From NCBI GenBank assembly GCA_036346395.1, contig CM070613.1, positions 26,902,818-26,966,817 on the forward strand: a stretch of DNA of 64,000 nt, written 5' to 3'. This DNA comes from Hsuehochloa calcarea (taxonomy: Eukaryota > Streptophyta > Magnoliopsida > Poales > Poaceae). This document shows positions 11,800-23,599 of the stretch, in pieces. Each line of letters starts with the position of its first letter. Position 1 is the first letter of the stretch. The notes beneath the pieces were generated by a model that made no database searches, was not told the DNA's origin, and worked only from the letters and a program-made list of their open reading frames with translations. The translations under genes were made by a program, and so were the position numbers.

Positions 11800-12200
11800 T
11801 ACTTAACAATCTCCTCGCTAAAACACCATGAATTTCTCTGCCTTGTTTAAATACAGATAGATTAGCACATGCAGACAGAGCACCCATGAAAGAAACAACA
11901 TCATACTCAATTCCTACAGACCTCATCCGCTCAAAAAGATGAAGAGATTCCACACACCATGGACTCTGTGTCTAACCCAAAATCAAAGTGTTGTATGACA
12001 CATCGTCCTTCTCTGGCAAGTCAAAAATATTCTGCGCCAAGCTCAAGCGACCACACTTTGCATACACATCAATCAAAACATTCGATATGAACAGATCAAA
12101 TATTAATCCTCTACGGATTGACCATGCATGGATCTGTTTCCCCATCTTTAGTGAGGCCATCCTTGCGCAAGCTGGAAGCACATTCCTGTAAGTTTCGGGA
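11800..12200 (-). pseudogene. PPR protein (PLS class) gene fragment
   Basis: Read on the minus strand from 12200, the translation gives LPACARMASLKMGKQIHAWS, LFISNVLIDVYAKCGRLSLA and VSYNTLILG, and then, after a frame break at about 11970, ESLHLFERMRSVGIEYDVVS and LSACANLSVFKQGREIHGVL. These are successive pentatricopeptide repeats of the PLS type (the 'K..H' and 'LIDVYAKCG' signatures). Such proteins bind organellar RNA for editing or processing. Only about four motifs are present, with no N-terminal transit peptide and no E/DYW tail. It lies in the same orientation as the FGAM-synthase fragment 270 bp upstream, which suggests co-captured or decayed fragments. Confidence 0.7.
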
Positions 12201-12469
12201 TAGGAATAGTAAGCAAAATTGACTTCATGTCAGTATTGCATGAATACAAGAACATTGTACATCACTAGCACAAATCCATTGCACGGGTTTCTTCATGTTG
12301 CAGTGAAATGCGACGCTAGAACATAACAGATCCAGGATATATAATACTTATCACTCCATCATAATCACAAGGTTCAAGCACAAGCGACACTCAAGCTAAC
12401 AATGCTACAATAGAGATCCAGGTATGAAGGGCCTTACAAGCAACATAATTGATCACCAACAACAATTGA

Positions 12470-13116
12470 GCGGATATCAATTTCAGCACCCTTAGGATAT
12501 ATTATTTCTTTCACAACATTGCAATTTCCTCCAGCTCGCCTGGTCATGAATGCTGATAATTGGGTTCTTCTCTCCCATTTCTGCACATGCCCTGATCACA
12601 CGATACAGTTTCTGTGCCATCTCAGCATCTCCACGCTGCACTGCATTGAAATCAAGCTCTGCATCGTTCTGTCCGCTGACCATACTTGAGGCAGCACCAC
12701 CACCCATACCAATTCTGTATGCTGGACCACCAATCTTCACAACTAGCATACCGATTTCTGGATCCCCCTTCGATATGTGCGCATGGTCAATCTGCCCGAT
12801 TGCTCCACTGAACATTATTGGCTTCAGACATTCACGACGCTCCCCATCTGGCAACCTTGTACCAAAATTTCTAGTAAATCCCTGAATTAGAGGCTCGCCA
12901 AACTTATTCCCATAGTCAGAAGCACCGTCACTAGCATCAATAAGAATCTGCAAAGGAGAAGCTAAGTTCGATGGGTATGAAAAGGATGAATCCTCCCAGG
13001 GTGCATAGGATTCTTCTATTCGAAGATTTCCAACACAATAACCAGCGGTGGAAGCAACGACATAAGAACCCTTTCCAGTGGCATGTGTGTCTCTTATGCG
13101 GCCACCTGCACCTGTT
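12470..13116 (-). pseudogene. Phosphoribosylformylglycinamidine synthase (FGAM synthase, PurL) gene fragment
   Basis: FGAM synthase converts FGAR plus glutamine and ATP to FGAM in purine synthesis; in plants it acts in organelles. The minus-strand translation from 13116 gives ETGAGGRIRDTHATGKGS, then NLASPLQILIDASDGASDYG, FGEPLIQGFTRNFGTRLPDG, PIMFSGAIGQIDHAHISKGD, MGGGAASSMVSGQNDAELDF and EKNPIISIHDQ. A one-base shift at about 12535 follows, and then NCNVVKEIIYPKGAEIDIRS before it stops near 12470. This is an internal piece of about 215 residues from a protein of about 1,400, covering the ATP-binding/AIRS-like region. It is uninterrupted apart from that shift. The upstream coding sequence is not PurL. 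Confidence 0.85.
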
Positions 13117-13349
13117 TCCCTTGCCCAGCCCTCTCTTGCTGTCGCTTCTGGCGACAGCAGTGCGGTGGAGAGACGAGGCGTTGGGGTCGTGAGCAGGAGG
13201 CATGCTGGAGGCGCTGCGGCGTGGAGCTCGAGGCCCTTGGCGGGTGCGCCTCGTGGCGGCCACGGGCGTGGAGGCGAAGGGAAGGTGCGGTCGTCCAGGC
13301 GCGGAGTGGAGCATGAGGTTGTAGGTGTTGGAAATATGCCTAGAGGCAA
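12492..13349 (-). other. Chimeric open reading frame: Pro/Arg-rich leader fused to PurL fragment
   Basis: An uninterrupted 285-codon frame begins inside the first bases of the Copia LTR (MPLGIFPTPTTSC at 13349), runs through a Pro/Ala/Arg-rich leader at 13120-13325 that matches nothing I know, and enters the PurL fragment in the correct frame at ETGAGG. It could encode a chimeric protein if transcribed. More likely it is a chance fusion produced by gene-fragment capture followed by LTR insertion. Confidence 0.5.
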
Positions 13350-14900
13350 TCATAGAGATGATGATATTTCAATATGTTCATGATTTTGATAATATGTTAT
13401 CGTGTTCCTTGAATGAATCATTTGTTATAGATCACTCTTTAACTTATATGATGTCATTCTAAATGTATCTCTGGTCGGAGGTCACTGGTCGGAACACCAG
13501 TGACTCTGTGACTAGCACATGTATTGATTGATGACCTGGTTTCACCGGTCATAGATATGGAGATATCGAATCAATAATGTGAACACATGTTAGAGAACAT
13601 GGTGTTGGAAAGACCCATCATTGAGACACTATTGAGATTGTTATGAATCTTTATGTCATTAGTTGGTCTCAAGTAATGATGATGTATAGTCCTTAGACCT
13701 GAGATCAGCATGGTTTCCTACATGGTTAATAGCACTCTTAGGGGTTGCCAAGCGCTACTCATGGCTAGGGTAGTTATAAAGGTAGCTTTGGGTATGCTAT
13801 GAAACATACGGAGGAATATGGTAGTCGAGATGGGATTTTCCCTCCTAACATAACGGGAGAGATGTCTGGACCCCTCGTGGTGATCGGATAAAGAAAGTGC
13901 ATGGCCATGCCACTAGTGGTCAAGTGTCGACCACATGATGTTATCGACACTCGATCGAGAAAGTATTGAGCAGTCCATGGATGACATTTCATCTCACACG
14001 AGTTCAACCGGATATCGTGAGGAAAGGGAGAATGCATGAGTAGGTCGCTTAGTTCGATCGATTCTGGACTAGTCGTATGGAGATACATCTTTGTGCGTGG
14101 GCGGTGACGTAATCCACGAATGGTAAGTACACAGTCGTAAGGAGTTCTGGTAGTCGTGACCAAATACAACACAGTCGTATAGAATCTGGCGGTGGTAAGT
14201 GATGAGGACTGATCATAGATCATATTACATCAAGGTTAAGTCAGATATATTCAATGTGTCTTTGGGAATCGTTATGTCTTGCTAGGTACAGCTAACGACT
14301 AGTGATCGAAAAAGAGTTTTGAGTCATAACCGATTACACATGAACATGTGGGGTCGCACACTTAAAGGGCAATGATGCATTTTGGATGGTGATCCGAATT
14401 CGTATAGGCCACGAGTTCCTAATGTGCCTTAGATTGAGACCCATCATGGATGTCTATATAAAGAGGGCGGTGGCCTAGGGTAATGAGTGAGGATGATTTT
14501 GGAAGAACTCCAAAACCTAATAGCCACGCCTTCTTAACCATCTTCTTGGTGCTAGCACTCCGGTCGTGGTGATCTTGCCCGTGCGTGTGGATACCTCGGA
14601 GGTGTTGTTGCGAAGCATCGGCACTAGAACGATCCGCGACTTGTGTTGATCACTCGAGTCGGAGAAGAAGTCGCGTGGTGTGTCGACCACTTGAAGAAGC
14701 GAGCGCGGCGTCGAGTCGACTACTCGAAGGAGGCGAGCGTCGCGAGTACAACTCTGACTGCATTAACTTCGCTACAATGACTCTACTTCGCTCTGAGTCG
14801 GTAGCGTCAAGCGGTAATCTCGTGATCTATTACTTGCGGTGGTTCCTTGGTTGTGCGGTAAGTTTTGTCTTTGTCTAGCGCCTTGCCGCGTTACCCAATA
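13326..14900 (+). mobile_element. Angela-like Copia LTR
   Basis: It starts TGTTGGAAATATGCC followed by TAGAGGCAATCATAGAG, the start typical of Angela-type grass Copia LTRs, and ends near TTACCCAATA. A TATA box, CTATATAAAGAGGG, lies at about 14455. It is homologous along its length, in inverted orientation, to the solo LTR at 54963-56573. The next bases (GTATGTCGAGCCA) could be a degraded TGGTATCAGAGCCA primer-binding site, which would make it a 5' LTR; GTAGG before and GTATG after could instead be an imperfect 5-bp target-site duplication. Confidence 0.7.
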
Positions 14901-15700
14901 GTATGTCGAGCCATCCGTCTAGTTCTAGATTCGGATTGGACACATATTGCGATATGTGGCGATTATAGATGTGATCTATCTCTGTTTTGGCGGTGGTCGA
15001 TATGATCGTCCATATGCATTGGTGGTAAGATGTGTTTTTATTCGTTATTCGTGTCGTGCTTGCATGGTCGTATCACGATTTGCCTCTACGGTCGGTTTCG
15101 CCATCAGGCGACGATGATCGTAAATCCATTGGAGCACGGAGATCAATGTGGTTGATCGAATCGAATTCTGATCGATAAGTCCGGATGTTTTATTGCGCTT
15201 TTCACGACCACTTTGCATAATACTCCTACCGATCGAATTCCGCCATCGGGGTATGCCGCAGTGTGTGGTCGTATCAAGGCAATGATCAAATCGGTTCGGA
15301 ATAGGGTTAATGTGATTAATATGATGATTTCCAAGGTTCGGTTACATGAATGAGATTCATATTCGGAAAAAATTTGATGTATTTGCCGACCGTTAGGATC
15401 GCCGTCTTTGGATGTCGGTTTGCGGTTTTGTAGTGTGTGTTCTTGTTGCGTTAGAATGTTATTCCATGCCTAACTTATTTTTGCAGAGTTGATGTGAATT
15501 GTATGACCCATGATGTATGAGATGCATGCATATGTGTAATGTTCATGACCTACATGTTATGTTTATTCGACTGTGAATAGCTATATCCATAACATCCGCT
15601 ATAGATGGACCACTCTGAGCAGGCCTTTTGCCATAATATCCACCATGCGCTTGAAATCCTAGCTATGGGATTTTCTTATTTTCTTTGGGCTAGGATTAAT
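14901..15700. other. Possible Copia leader remnant, otherwise unassigned
   Basis: Follows the Angela-like LTR. It is rich in CGGTGGTCG/GATCG words and resembles an untranslated Copia leader, but there is no gag or pol. The boundary with the Myb/SANT gene 3' flank is not visible. Confidence 0.3.
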
Positions 15701-15710
15701 ATTATTAGCC

Positions 15711-15941
15711 CTACGCCTCGCAATGAGCTTGGGTTTCAAGCGAGGCGACCTCATTATTCTCTGCATCGGCGGAGGCGTCTTTCTCGCCATCCTCACGAAC
15801 AATCAATGTCCACAGCGGCTTGGTCTTCTGAGTAGGCTCACGGAATGGTGAAGTGTTACGTGATATGAGCCTTGTCAAACATCGATCCATATCATCCGGT
15901 TCTCGGTGGTCCATCACGAAAATGTTTAGGATATTCTTTGA
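15711..15941 (-). pseudogene. Myb/SANT-like protein gene, C-terminal exon (separated by element A)
   Basis: Minus-strand translation from about 15941 gives KEYPKHFRDGPP, a stop or shift, then a Met-Asp-Arg/FDKAHIT-like stretch and FREPTQKTKPL, ending at a stop at 15711. This resembles the part of plant Myb/SANT-like (PF12776) proteins just after the DNA-binding domain, where a short FRDxGPP-like linker precedes a 'lDxmF' motif. A plausible splice acceptor (TTTTCAAAG) precedes it. The N-terminal exon is at 28990-29262, beyond element A, in the same orientation. Frame breaks are present. Confidence 0.5.
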
Positions 15942-16007
15942 AAATTTTAAACAATATTTGATTAGCATAAATTAAAATATGACATCATACACATTAATGA
16001 ATATATG

Positions 16008-16789
16008 TGAGAGGATCTAATAATCCTCATTTTATCTTTTATCTATAATTCTTATTATGGGTAAATATGATGTCACATAGTCTCGAGTACCCTTATTTTT
16101 ATAAGGGAGAGGCCTACCAAGTGATTGTAAGATCTTCTACAATCACCCCATAGTCGTAAGTCTTACTACGACTACTACACTGTCGTAAGTCTTTCTCGAC
16201 CATTACATGATAAATAAGTCTTTCTCGACCACTACATAGTCGTAAGACCTTCTCGACTACCACACGGTCGTAAGTCCTCCTCGACCGAGGTAAACCTGAC
16301 CACCTTATAATCAAACCTACGGACAAGTGGGTCCAATTGATTAAGGAATCAGAGCGGTCTACGCACTATTATTCAGCGTAGTAATAGCGCTTAAATACCC
16401 CATTACCTCACGAATGATAGCGCGGACGGGCGTGGAGAAGCCAATCGCCGGTAATTCACGCCATCATCGCCCATTCTTGGCTCAATTAAAGGCGCCTCTT
16501 CATGCGAGACAAAGCGGCTACTCCTTCACGACTATATAAAGGCATCAATCGGGGAGAAGGAGGGCAGAGAAGAAAAGAGATAGCGAGTCAAGGAGAAATA
16601 CAAGTACTATTCTGTAATAGTCTTAGCTTCTTACTTGATCATCAAGAATTCCACACACACGGGATTAGGGTTATTATTCTCTCGGAGAAGGCTGAACTGT
16701 CTAAACATCCGTGTCAACCACTCTGCGTGATTTCATCTTTAGGAGACCCTCGAATCAAATAATCTTTACGTAAGATCGGTTCTAATACA
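16008..16789 (+). repeat. Element A 5' LTR
   Basis: About 0.78 kb and nearly identical to 28183-28969, with scattered single-base indels. A tandem array of an about 30-bp GTCGTAAG/CTCGACCAC motif lies at 16140-16290. A TATA box (TATATAAA) is at 16533-16540. The high similarity of the two LTRs suggests a recent insertion. Confidence 0.9.
16533..16540 (+). promoter_or_regulatory. TATA box of element A 5' LTR
   Basis: TATATAAA is conserved at the matching place of the 3' LTR (28705-28712). It is the likely core promoter for the genomic transcript. Confidence 0.6.
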
Positions 16790-16795
16790 AGCGGT

Positions 16796-16813
16796 TGGCG
16801 CCGACCGTGGGGA
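16796..16813 (+). other. Element A primer-binding site
   Basis: TGGCGCCGACCGTGGGGA lies 6 bp after the LTR as read. TGGCGCC starts are typical of the PBS of Tat-type grass Gypsy elements. A related PBS is found in element B. Confidence 0.7.
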
Positions 16814-16864
16814 TCTTAGGTAATCTCTTGTCAACATACTCTCTTTTTCCAAATCTCATGCAAT

Positions 16865-18850
16865 CATGGCGGGAGGATGGAGCGAGGCTGGTTTGACTTG
16901 GCGGTTCTGCGAGGCGTCGACATGGATGCGGTTTCGACTCTGACCAAGTGATGCATCCGGCGATGGTGATGTTGCCTCGGAGATTATTCTCCGAAACCAT
17001 CCCATCAATGGAGTTGAGGAGGATCCTTATCCCCACAACGTCGTCCAGCAGAGGAGCCAATTCCCTCAAAGGACAAGGTCAATCCGGCGGAACCGCGCAC
17101 GGGAGGACTCACAACACAACGAGTTTTCCTCCAAGTGTTCAAGTCCACCTAAAGCGGTCCGACTTGGTGAGACAAGTTAAGGAGCCACCATTCCGAGACT
17201 CCACCGGCATCTAGTGATCCTCTCTCTCGGGGTAACTCGAGAGAGGTGGGATCAAGCATGCTTTCTGCAAATTCGGCCGTCTCTCGCGGATCTCATTTGC
17301 GAGCGAGGCGATTATAACCGGAGTTCCCCTACGGAGGATTACTCCAAGTCGCTGATGGTGTCTCTCGAACACTCCTCAAGCGGGAGGCCTCGGCGCAAGT
17401 GAGAATCATCAGCGGGAGGTCTTCGTCCTTCCCTCAAATCGAAGTCGACCTCATGGAGGCGAGATAAGAACACTCCCGAAGATCACACCGCTGCGCCCCT
17501 CGTGGTAATGGCAAGGGCACCACCGGTGTGCAGACGAACCAACACTTTGATGAGCGAGAAATCCTCGACATTCTCACTCCGAGAAGGCATCAAAGGCACG
17601 ATGAGGAGGATTTTGATGTCGTCAGAAGAAAGAAAATTGCGATCGAGAAGAACACCTGGCGCATTCAACATCGATCGGAGGTACAAGAACTCCGGGACAT
17701 CAGCGACTTGCTCGAAATCCCAATCAAGAGCTTGCTCGAGCGCGAGAATGCGATCTCTTTCTTTGAAGAGATTACGCAAAGACTTGACGTGATGACAAGG
17801 CGGAGGTACCTCGTCGACAACATTGGTAGTCGTAGCAATGCGACTTCCTCGGCTACGATCAATCAAATATTTCTCGTAGGAATCGACACGGCCATAAGTC
17901 GAATCGATCCCTATTCGGAGAAATACATTTCGATCGGTGATGATCAAAGCCCCTCGGAGAGTGATCATTCACCACTTCGACAAAGAAATTCTAGCGGGTG
18001 GAGTGCGAGTATTCCCTCGTGAGGCGAGACCTACTACGAGCAGTCGGCTGTTTCTTGGGTATCGTCGAATCGATCACTGGTGATATTAACCCTTCTTTCT
18101 TACAAAGAAAGCGTCAAGAAGTGATTCTGGATCTGGGACATTTTCGCGACCTTGAGCGGTTCGGCCCACCTCATTTCGACCGGTGAACATGGAGAAATTT
18201 GATGGATCTCAAAATCCCATCAATTTCTTGAGATCTATCTAACAGTGTCCGGCGGCGGGAGGAGGAGAGCATGTAATGGCAAATTACCTTCGTGTGCTCG
18301 AAGGATCCGCTCGATCGTGGTTATTAAACCAACCACTCGAGTCGATCTACTCTTAGCAACACCTCTGCGATCTTCTCTGGTGAATTTCCAAGGCACATAC
18401 AGCATACGGAAAGGAAGGCGACTTGCCGGATAAAGCGAACAACAACGAGACTTTGCGTCAATTCATCAAGCGCTTTAGTCGGGTTCGTAACTCAATTCGG
18501 AAATTTCGATTCCTCTGTGATCGGGGCTTTTAAGCAAGAGTCCGTAGTAGAAGGATAGCGGAGGATATTGCTTTGAATCCTCCCAACAACATTCTTAGAG
18601 CTCTTGAGATGGCGATCGATATCTGCATACGAGGCGGTCGGTGGAACAACACTATCGATCGAAAGCGTACACTCCTCGAGAGCGGTGAAGTTGGTAAGGA
18701 CAAAAAAGCAAAAAGTCAAGAAGAAAATAAAGAGTCAAAACCACAAACCGGTGGTTTCAAGGAGGTCTTAGTTGTAAAGATAAAGAGCCCCAAACCACCA
18801 AGTCGTACCTGATCAAGGCAAAGTAAGCATACGATCGCGAGGAGCGACAA
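16865..18850 (+). pseudogene. Element A gag
   Basis: The gag core is recognisable from about 18190: a KFDGS..NP start, MANYLRVLEGSARSWLL, then NNNETLRQFIKRFSRVRNSI, followed by a basic Lys-rich tail near 18690-18800. These match the Retrotrans_gag domain (about 100 residues, 'SAxxWL' and 'TLRxFxxRF' signatures). The stretch at 16865-18180 is the variable N-terminal portion with Arg/Ser-rich open frames. Several stops and frame changes are present. Confidence 0.7.
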
Positions 18851-19239
18851 ACCAAGGTGGTGTCCTTTTCATAAAAGGAAGGACATGACCTCATAAGCTG
18901 CTGAGGTTTTCCAAAGAAAGCTCGGGACTACTACAACGACAAGCACCACTCCCTACTCTCGGCGGGTGGGACATACGAGTGACCAAAGTCGTCGGATGAT
19001 GAGGAGATGCCGTTCAAGATCATAACATACCATGGAGCACATCTACGGAGGATCATCGACATCACGACTCCAAGCGACAACTTAAAAGGCTGCGGACGAG
19101 AGGTAAATTCCATACATGCTCCTCTCGTCAATAATTTACGAAGTGGTGGAAGTTACCATCTCTTTTGAGAAGGATGTTGCCCGATCACTCTGAGTCGATC
19201 AGTCGATATCAATTGTGGTCGAACCCACCATCAACAAGC

Positions 19240-19580
19240 TGTCGGGTCAATCAGTGTTGGTTGATGGTGGTAGTTCATGAACATACTATTTACTAATGCC
19301 TGGGCGAGATGCAAGTACCGGGACAAAGGTAAGGCGATGCGATACTCCTTTCATGGAATCGTGCAGGGGTCTTGACAAACCCATTGGCCAAGTTTCTCTT
19401 CCTTTAACATTTGGCTCGCCAAGTAATTTCGAGAGAGAGAAAGTCTCCTTTGATGTGGTCGATTCGATCTGACATATAACGCCATACTCGGACGACCAAC
19501 TTTGGCAAAATTCTTAATGGCTACTCATTATGGGTATCAATGTCTTAAGATGCGGATCCCAAAGGAGTGATCACCATTCA
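19240..19580 (+). pseudogene. Element A aspartic protease
   Basis: SVLVDGGSS at about 19252-19278 contains the catalytic Asp in the DGGSS form usual in grass Gypsy elements. It is followed by LPLTFGSPSNFERE, FDVV and YNAILGRPTLAKFLMATHYG with a one-base shift between them, the C-terminal half of the protease and its linker to RT. It cleaves the Gag-Pol polyprotein in active relatives. Confidence 0.75.
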
Positions 19581-19849
19581 ATGTGACAAAAGATGGCGTA
19601 TAGGCTGCGGCCGTCGATCCCTCGAGATGGTTGGTCAAATACCAACTCGAGATGAAAGTCGACCCGACTAGCAAGTCGAAGCCTAAAAACTGCACCAAAG
19701 CGAGCGACCAAGTCAAAGTGGTTCCTCCGGGCCTTGAGAGAAGCCCTCGAAGGCTGATTCGCATCGAGAGACTTCCGACCCCAAATAGGAAGGCGCCCTC
19801 ATTACCTTCCTCAGAGCTAACGCAGATGTCTTTGCGTGGCAAGCATCCG

Positions 19850-20660
19850 ACATGCGGAGTCCCGGGAGTGATCGAGCGAAGGCTAGCTACGGCACGATAA
19901 AGTACCGTAAAACAAAATTACAGATTTGCCTGATCGGCGAGATGCTATTAAATCGAATTGGATAAGCTACTTAAGCGGGCTTTATAAGAGAAGTCAACCA
20001 CCCAGTGGTTGGCTAACCTGTAATGGTCAAAAAGTCAAGCGGCAAATGGCGTATGTGCGTGAGACTTTCTTGATCTTAATAAAGCTTGTCCAAAAGATGA
20101 TTTCCTTTACCTCGTATCGATCGGTGGTTGATTCTCTGCGAGGTTGTGAGATATTAAGTTTTTAGATGCATATTCGGATACCACGGATCAATATGTGTCT
20201 AAGCGATGAAGAAAGACGCATTCATTACTCCATTTGGTACCTTTTGCTATGTCAAAATGCCATTTGGTCTAAAGAATGCGGTGCTTCTTTTCAACGCCTA
20301 ATGCAATCGACTTTTCATCTCAATTAGGTAGAATTTGGAAGCCTATGTTGATGATCTAGTTGTAAAAAGCATTAAGAGACTTAATCATATCAGCGACCTA
20401 CAAAAACATTCGACAACCTCATAAAGCAGCTTAAAACTTAATCGAGAAGTGTGTGTTTGGAATTTCTTGGAAAATTGCTTGGATTCCTAGTATCACGAGC
20501 GAGGAATCGAAGCAAATCTGAAAAAATAAATGCCATCCTCGGATCGTCCTCCAACCACAAAAGGAAGTCGAGAAACTCACGGGATGCATGGCGGCTTTAA
20601 GTCGTTTCATGCATGCGACTAGGAGAAAAGGACTACCTTTCTTTAAACTTCTCGGGAGAC
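19850..20660 (+). pseudogene. Element A reverse transcriptase
   Basis: Fragments in several frames give FITPFGTFCYVKMPFGLKNA (about 20217-20280), the catalytic AYVDDLVVKS (20341-20370), GIEANLKK and the thumb/connection region KLTGCMAALSRF-like to about 20640. Order and spacing match RVT_1 of Ty3/Gypsy. YVDD is intact, but frames shift at least four times. Confidence 0.85.
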
Positions 20661-21450
20661 ATGAAGGTTTTGAGTGGTCGAGCAGAATAGCAGCGCCTTT
20701 GAGGATGTCAAGAGGTACCTTCGAGTGCTCTGATGCGGTTTCTCCAAAGCGGAAGAGGCGCTCTTAATTTACCTAATGCCGCGCCACGGCGACAAGCGCG
20801 ATCTTGGTCGTAGAGCGTGGCGTACAACGGCAGGTTTACTCGTTAGCGAAGTTTTACGGGCCTAGGGCGTTACCCTCGGTCAAAAACTTCTATATGCCCT
20901 CCTCATGTCTTGAGAAGCTGCGGCATTATTTTGGCGCACAAAATAGTTTGTCGCGTCGAGTTTCCTTTAGGAGCAATCCTCCATAATAAGGAAGCAGCGG
21001 GGCGCATGGCAAAATGGTCGATCGAACTTGGGAGTTCGACCTCCATTCGTGTCGACGGCCATAAAATCGGATCTTGGCGGACTTTGTGGCGAATGGACAA
21101 ATCTGAACACATTCGGGATCCCGATCAATTCCCGACCGGTGGATGATGTACTTTGACGGGTCACTTACTTTAAGTGGCTCGGGGTGAGGAGTAGTCTGGT
21201 ATCTCCTAGGAGAAACCTTAAAGTATGCCATACAATTAAACTTTCGGGCCACTAACAATGTGGCGAGTGCGAAGGTTGCTAGGCGGCATACAGTGCAAGC
21301 ACTCTCAATTAAATCGACTACTCGTGAGAGGAGACTCTCAACTAGTCGTGAATCAAGTCGGGAAAGAGTACGGTGCTCTAGCTCGACAATGTCTCGATAC
21401 TTATCGAATGCATAAGCTAGAAAAGCATTTTTAGGTTTGAGTACAATTCA
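20661..21450 (+). pseudogene. Element A RNase H and connection
   Basis: Includes MYFDGSLTLSGSG near 21146-21185, with the first catalytic Asp, then GVVLVSP-like, ATNNVAEYEGLL-like and LLVRGDSQLVVNQVGKEYG segments up to about 21380. This is the type I RNase H arrangement of Gypsy elements, where the D of FDGS, the E of AEYE and the D of GDSQ form the catalytic site. Frame breaks occur. Confidence 0.75.
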
Positions 21451-21769
21451 TCCCTCGAAAGGATAATTTCCTCATGAGACCAACTTGCTCGGATGGCTTC
21501 TTCCGATCTACGGTACCAAAGGAGTTTTCTTGGAGCAACTCCAAAGCCGTCTGCAGTCGAAGAACCGAGACACCTCCTATTGAGATGGCCTCATTAGACT
21601 ACGAGGATACGGATGACTCCCATCTCGAGTATCTTCGCAAGGGTTCCGTGCAGAAGATGATCTTGAGGCGGATCATTTATCGAAAAGCCAAAATGTATAC
21701 TTTGGTGAAGGAGTCCTCTACAAGCGAGGAACCCAAGGGATACTCATGCGATGCATTCCACAAAGCGAA

Positions 21770-22680
21770 GGAATAACACTCCTTCACGATATACACAGTG
21801 GCATCTGTGGGACACATGCTTCCTCTGAGAACATTGGTTGGTAAAGCCTTTCGACAAGGTTTTCTTGGCCTCTGACCACATGCGATGCTAAGGAGGTGGT
21901 TAAAAGTGTGTCAGTGCCAATTTCATGGTGACGAGATACACCAACCGGCTCAAGCATTACAAACAATACCTCTTTCTTGGCCTTTTGCGACAGGGGTCTT
22001 GATATCCTAGGACCGTTTCCCAAAGCTCGGGAGGTTTGAATTCCTTTTGTGGCTATTGACACGTTCACAAAATGGATTGAAGTGAACACATGGCGGGATA
22101 ACAACGTAGCGACAAAAGGTTCATGATGAGATCGTAATTAGCGATTTGGAGTTAAGTCGGATAATTACGGAACAATAATAAACAATTTGCAAGTGCAAAA
22201 TTTCAAAATTTTGCGACGAGTTGGAGTACTAAGTTATGCTATGTACATTGCACATCCTCAAAGCAGCAGGCGGTCGAGCGTGCAAATGGCCAAATAATGC
22301 GAGAATTAAAACCGAGTCTTGACCCGACTTGTTAGCGCTCGGGGCTTAGGTACAAGAATTACCTTCCGTATTATGGGCGGTTAAATGCGACCACGGTCGA
22401 TAACGGAGAAACACCATTTTTCTAGTGTTGGGCGAAGCCATGCTTCCTCGGAGCTAAAATGCGATCGACACGAGTTGAAACCTTCAACAACTCGGACCGG
22501 GAACAACTTCGGCGGATGATATTAACCTACTCGAAGAAAGGAGAAACCTAGCCTTAATCCGTTCGGCGGTCTACCAACAAGCCTGCGCGAATACTATGAT
22601 CGTAGGTCAACCTCGCGACCTTCTTGTAGGTGACTTAGTATTGAGGCTCGCCAATCCAAGTCTAATCGAATAAACTTTCC
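21770..22680 (+). pseudogene. Element A integrase
   Basis: The zinc-binding end is seen as LHDIHSGICGTHASSENIGW (about 21777-21836). The core appears as a GLDILGPFPKAREG-like segment and VAIDTFTKWIE near 21990-22085, which carries the first catalytic Asp. The distal part gives LLEERRNLALIRSAVYQQAC and VGDLVLRLANPS up to 22660. The order is RT-RNaseH-INT, diagnostic of Ty3/Gypsy. Confidence 0.8.
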
Positions 22681-22929
22681 CCAAATGGGAAGGTCCTTAC
22701 GATGATCGAAATAACTTTCGGCGAGTCGATCACGACTAGCGATGGAAGGCAGACGAGTTCTCTCAAACTCTTGGAACATCGACGATTCATAAATTCTATG
22801 TGTGACCAATTTCTCGAGCAATAAAAGTCGAGTTCTTTCTACCTCTCTTGCCTTATTTTTTGAGTAGTGCTTTTTAATCTTTCGACTATGATATAAAAAC
22901 ACCCGTTTTCTTTACCTTTGGTCGAAAAG

Positions 22930-23480
22930 TGAGTAACGTCATCTAGTCGAAACTTCTCCTCTCTGCATGTGGTTACGCCCACTAGAAGGAATTTCCTAGC
23001 ATCGACTCGTTACTCATTTTTCTTTGCCAATACAAAGAGCTCGGGTTCTATCGATCGAAATGTTCTCAAAGCCAACTCTCTCAATCTTAGTTCATTTTTT
23101 GATAATTTCCAAAAATATTCTAAGTAGAGTGCACTTGATATATTTATTCAACCACCTTTGATGTACTCGTTTCGTTTGGTAGTCGAAGGAAGAGACACAC
23201 CTAGTCGAAGTTTTTCCTCTCTGCATGTGGTCCTACCCACTAGAAGGAACTTCCTAGCGCTGCTCTGTCTCCTACTTTTGCTCTTGAAAAAGACTTATCG
23301 AGTCCATCGAGAAAAATGACAATTATTAAAGTCCTCTAGGCGTTTGCTTAACTCAAGTTCTTGTTCTTGGTTTGATTAAACTAGTCGGAGATGGTAACAT
23401 CACCTAGTCGAAGCCTTTCCTCTCTGCGTGGTCACCTGCCCACTAGAAGGAACTTCCTAGTGTCGAGCGTTTCTACTCTT
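22930..23480. repeat. Three-copy tandem repeat (about 210-270 bp period) in element A
   Basis: The block CACCTAGTCGAAG, TTCCTCTCTGC and CCCACTAGAAGGAA with TTCCTAGC recurs at about 22940, 23200 and 23410. The intervening sequence is more diverged. It lies just after integrase and before the antisense coding region. Confidence 0.7.
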
Positions 23481-23599
23481 TTGACCAAGTGCTTGACAAC
23501 CATAACAAAAACTATAAGCTAAACAAACCTCTCTTTGTTTTGAAAAACCCATTTCAAATACTATTTACTTAGATTGTCCAAACAAGCTAAGCAAATAGT

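Noticed and set aside
12259..12295. Helitron 3' end on the minus strand (CTAG at 12265-12268 with CCCGTGCAATGG upstream)
   Set aside because: CTAG followed by T fits, but the required hairpin has no complete second arm, so the support is too weak to list as a feature.
15711..15968. Separate small gene starting with a Met in a second frame
   Set aside because: Better explained as the shifted C-terminal exon of the Myb/SANT gene split by element A; the KEYPKHFRDGPP frame joins it to that family.
16140..16290. CRISPR-like array of about 30-bp repeats
   Set aside because: The units are directly tandem, diverged, without unique spacers of constant length, and lie inside a plant LTR. No cas genes.
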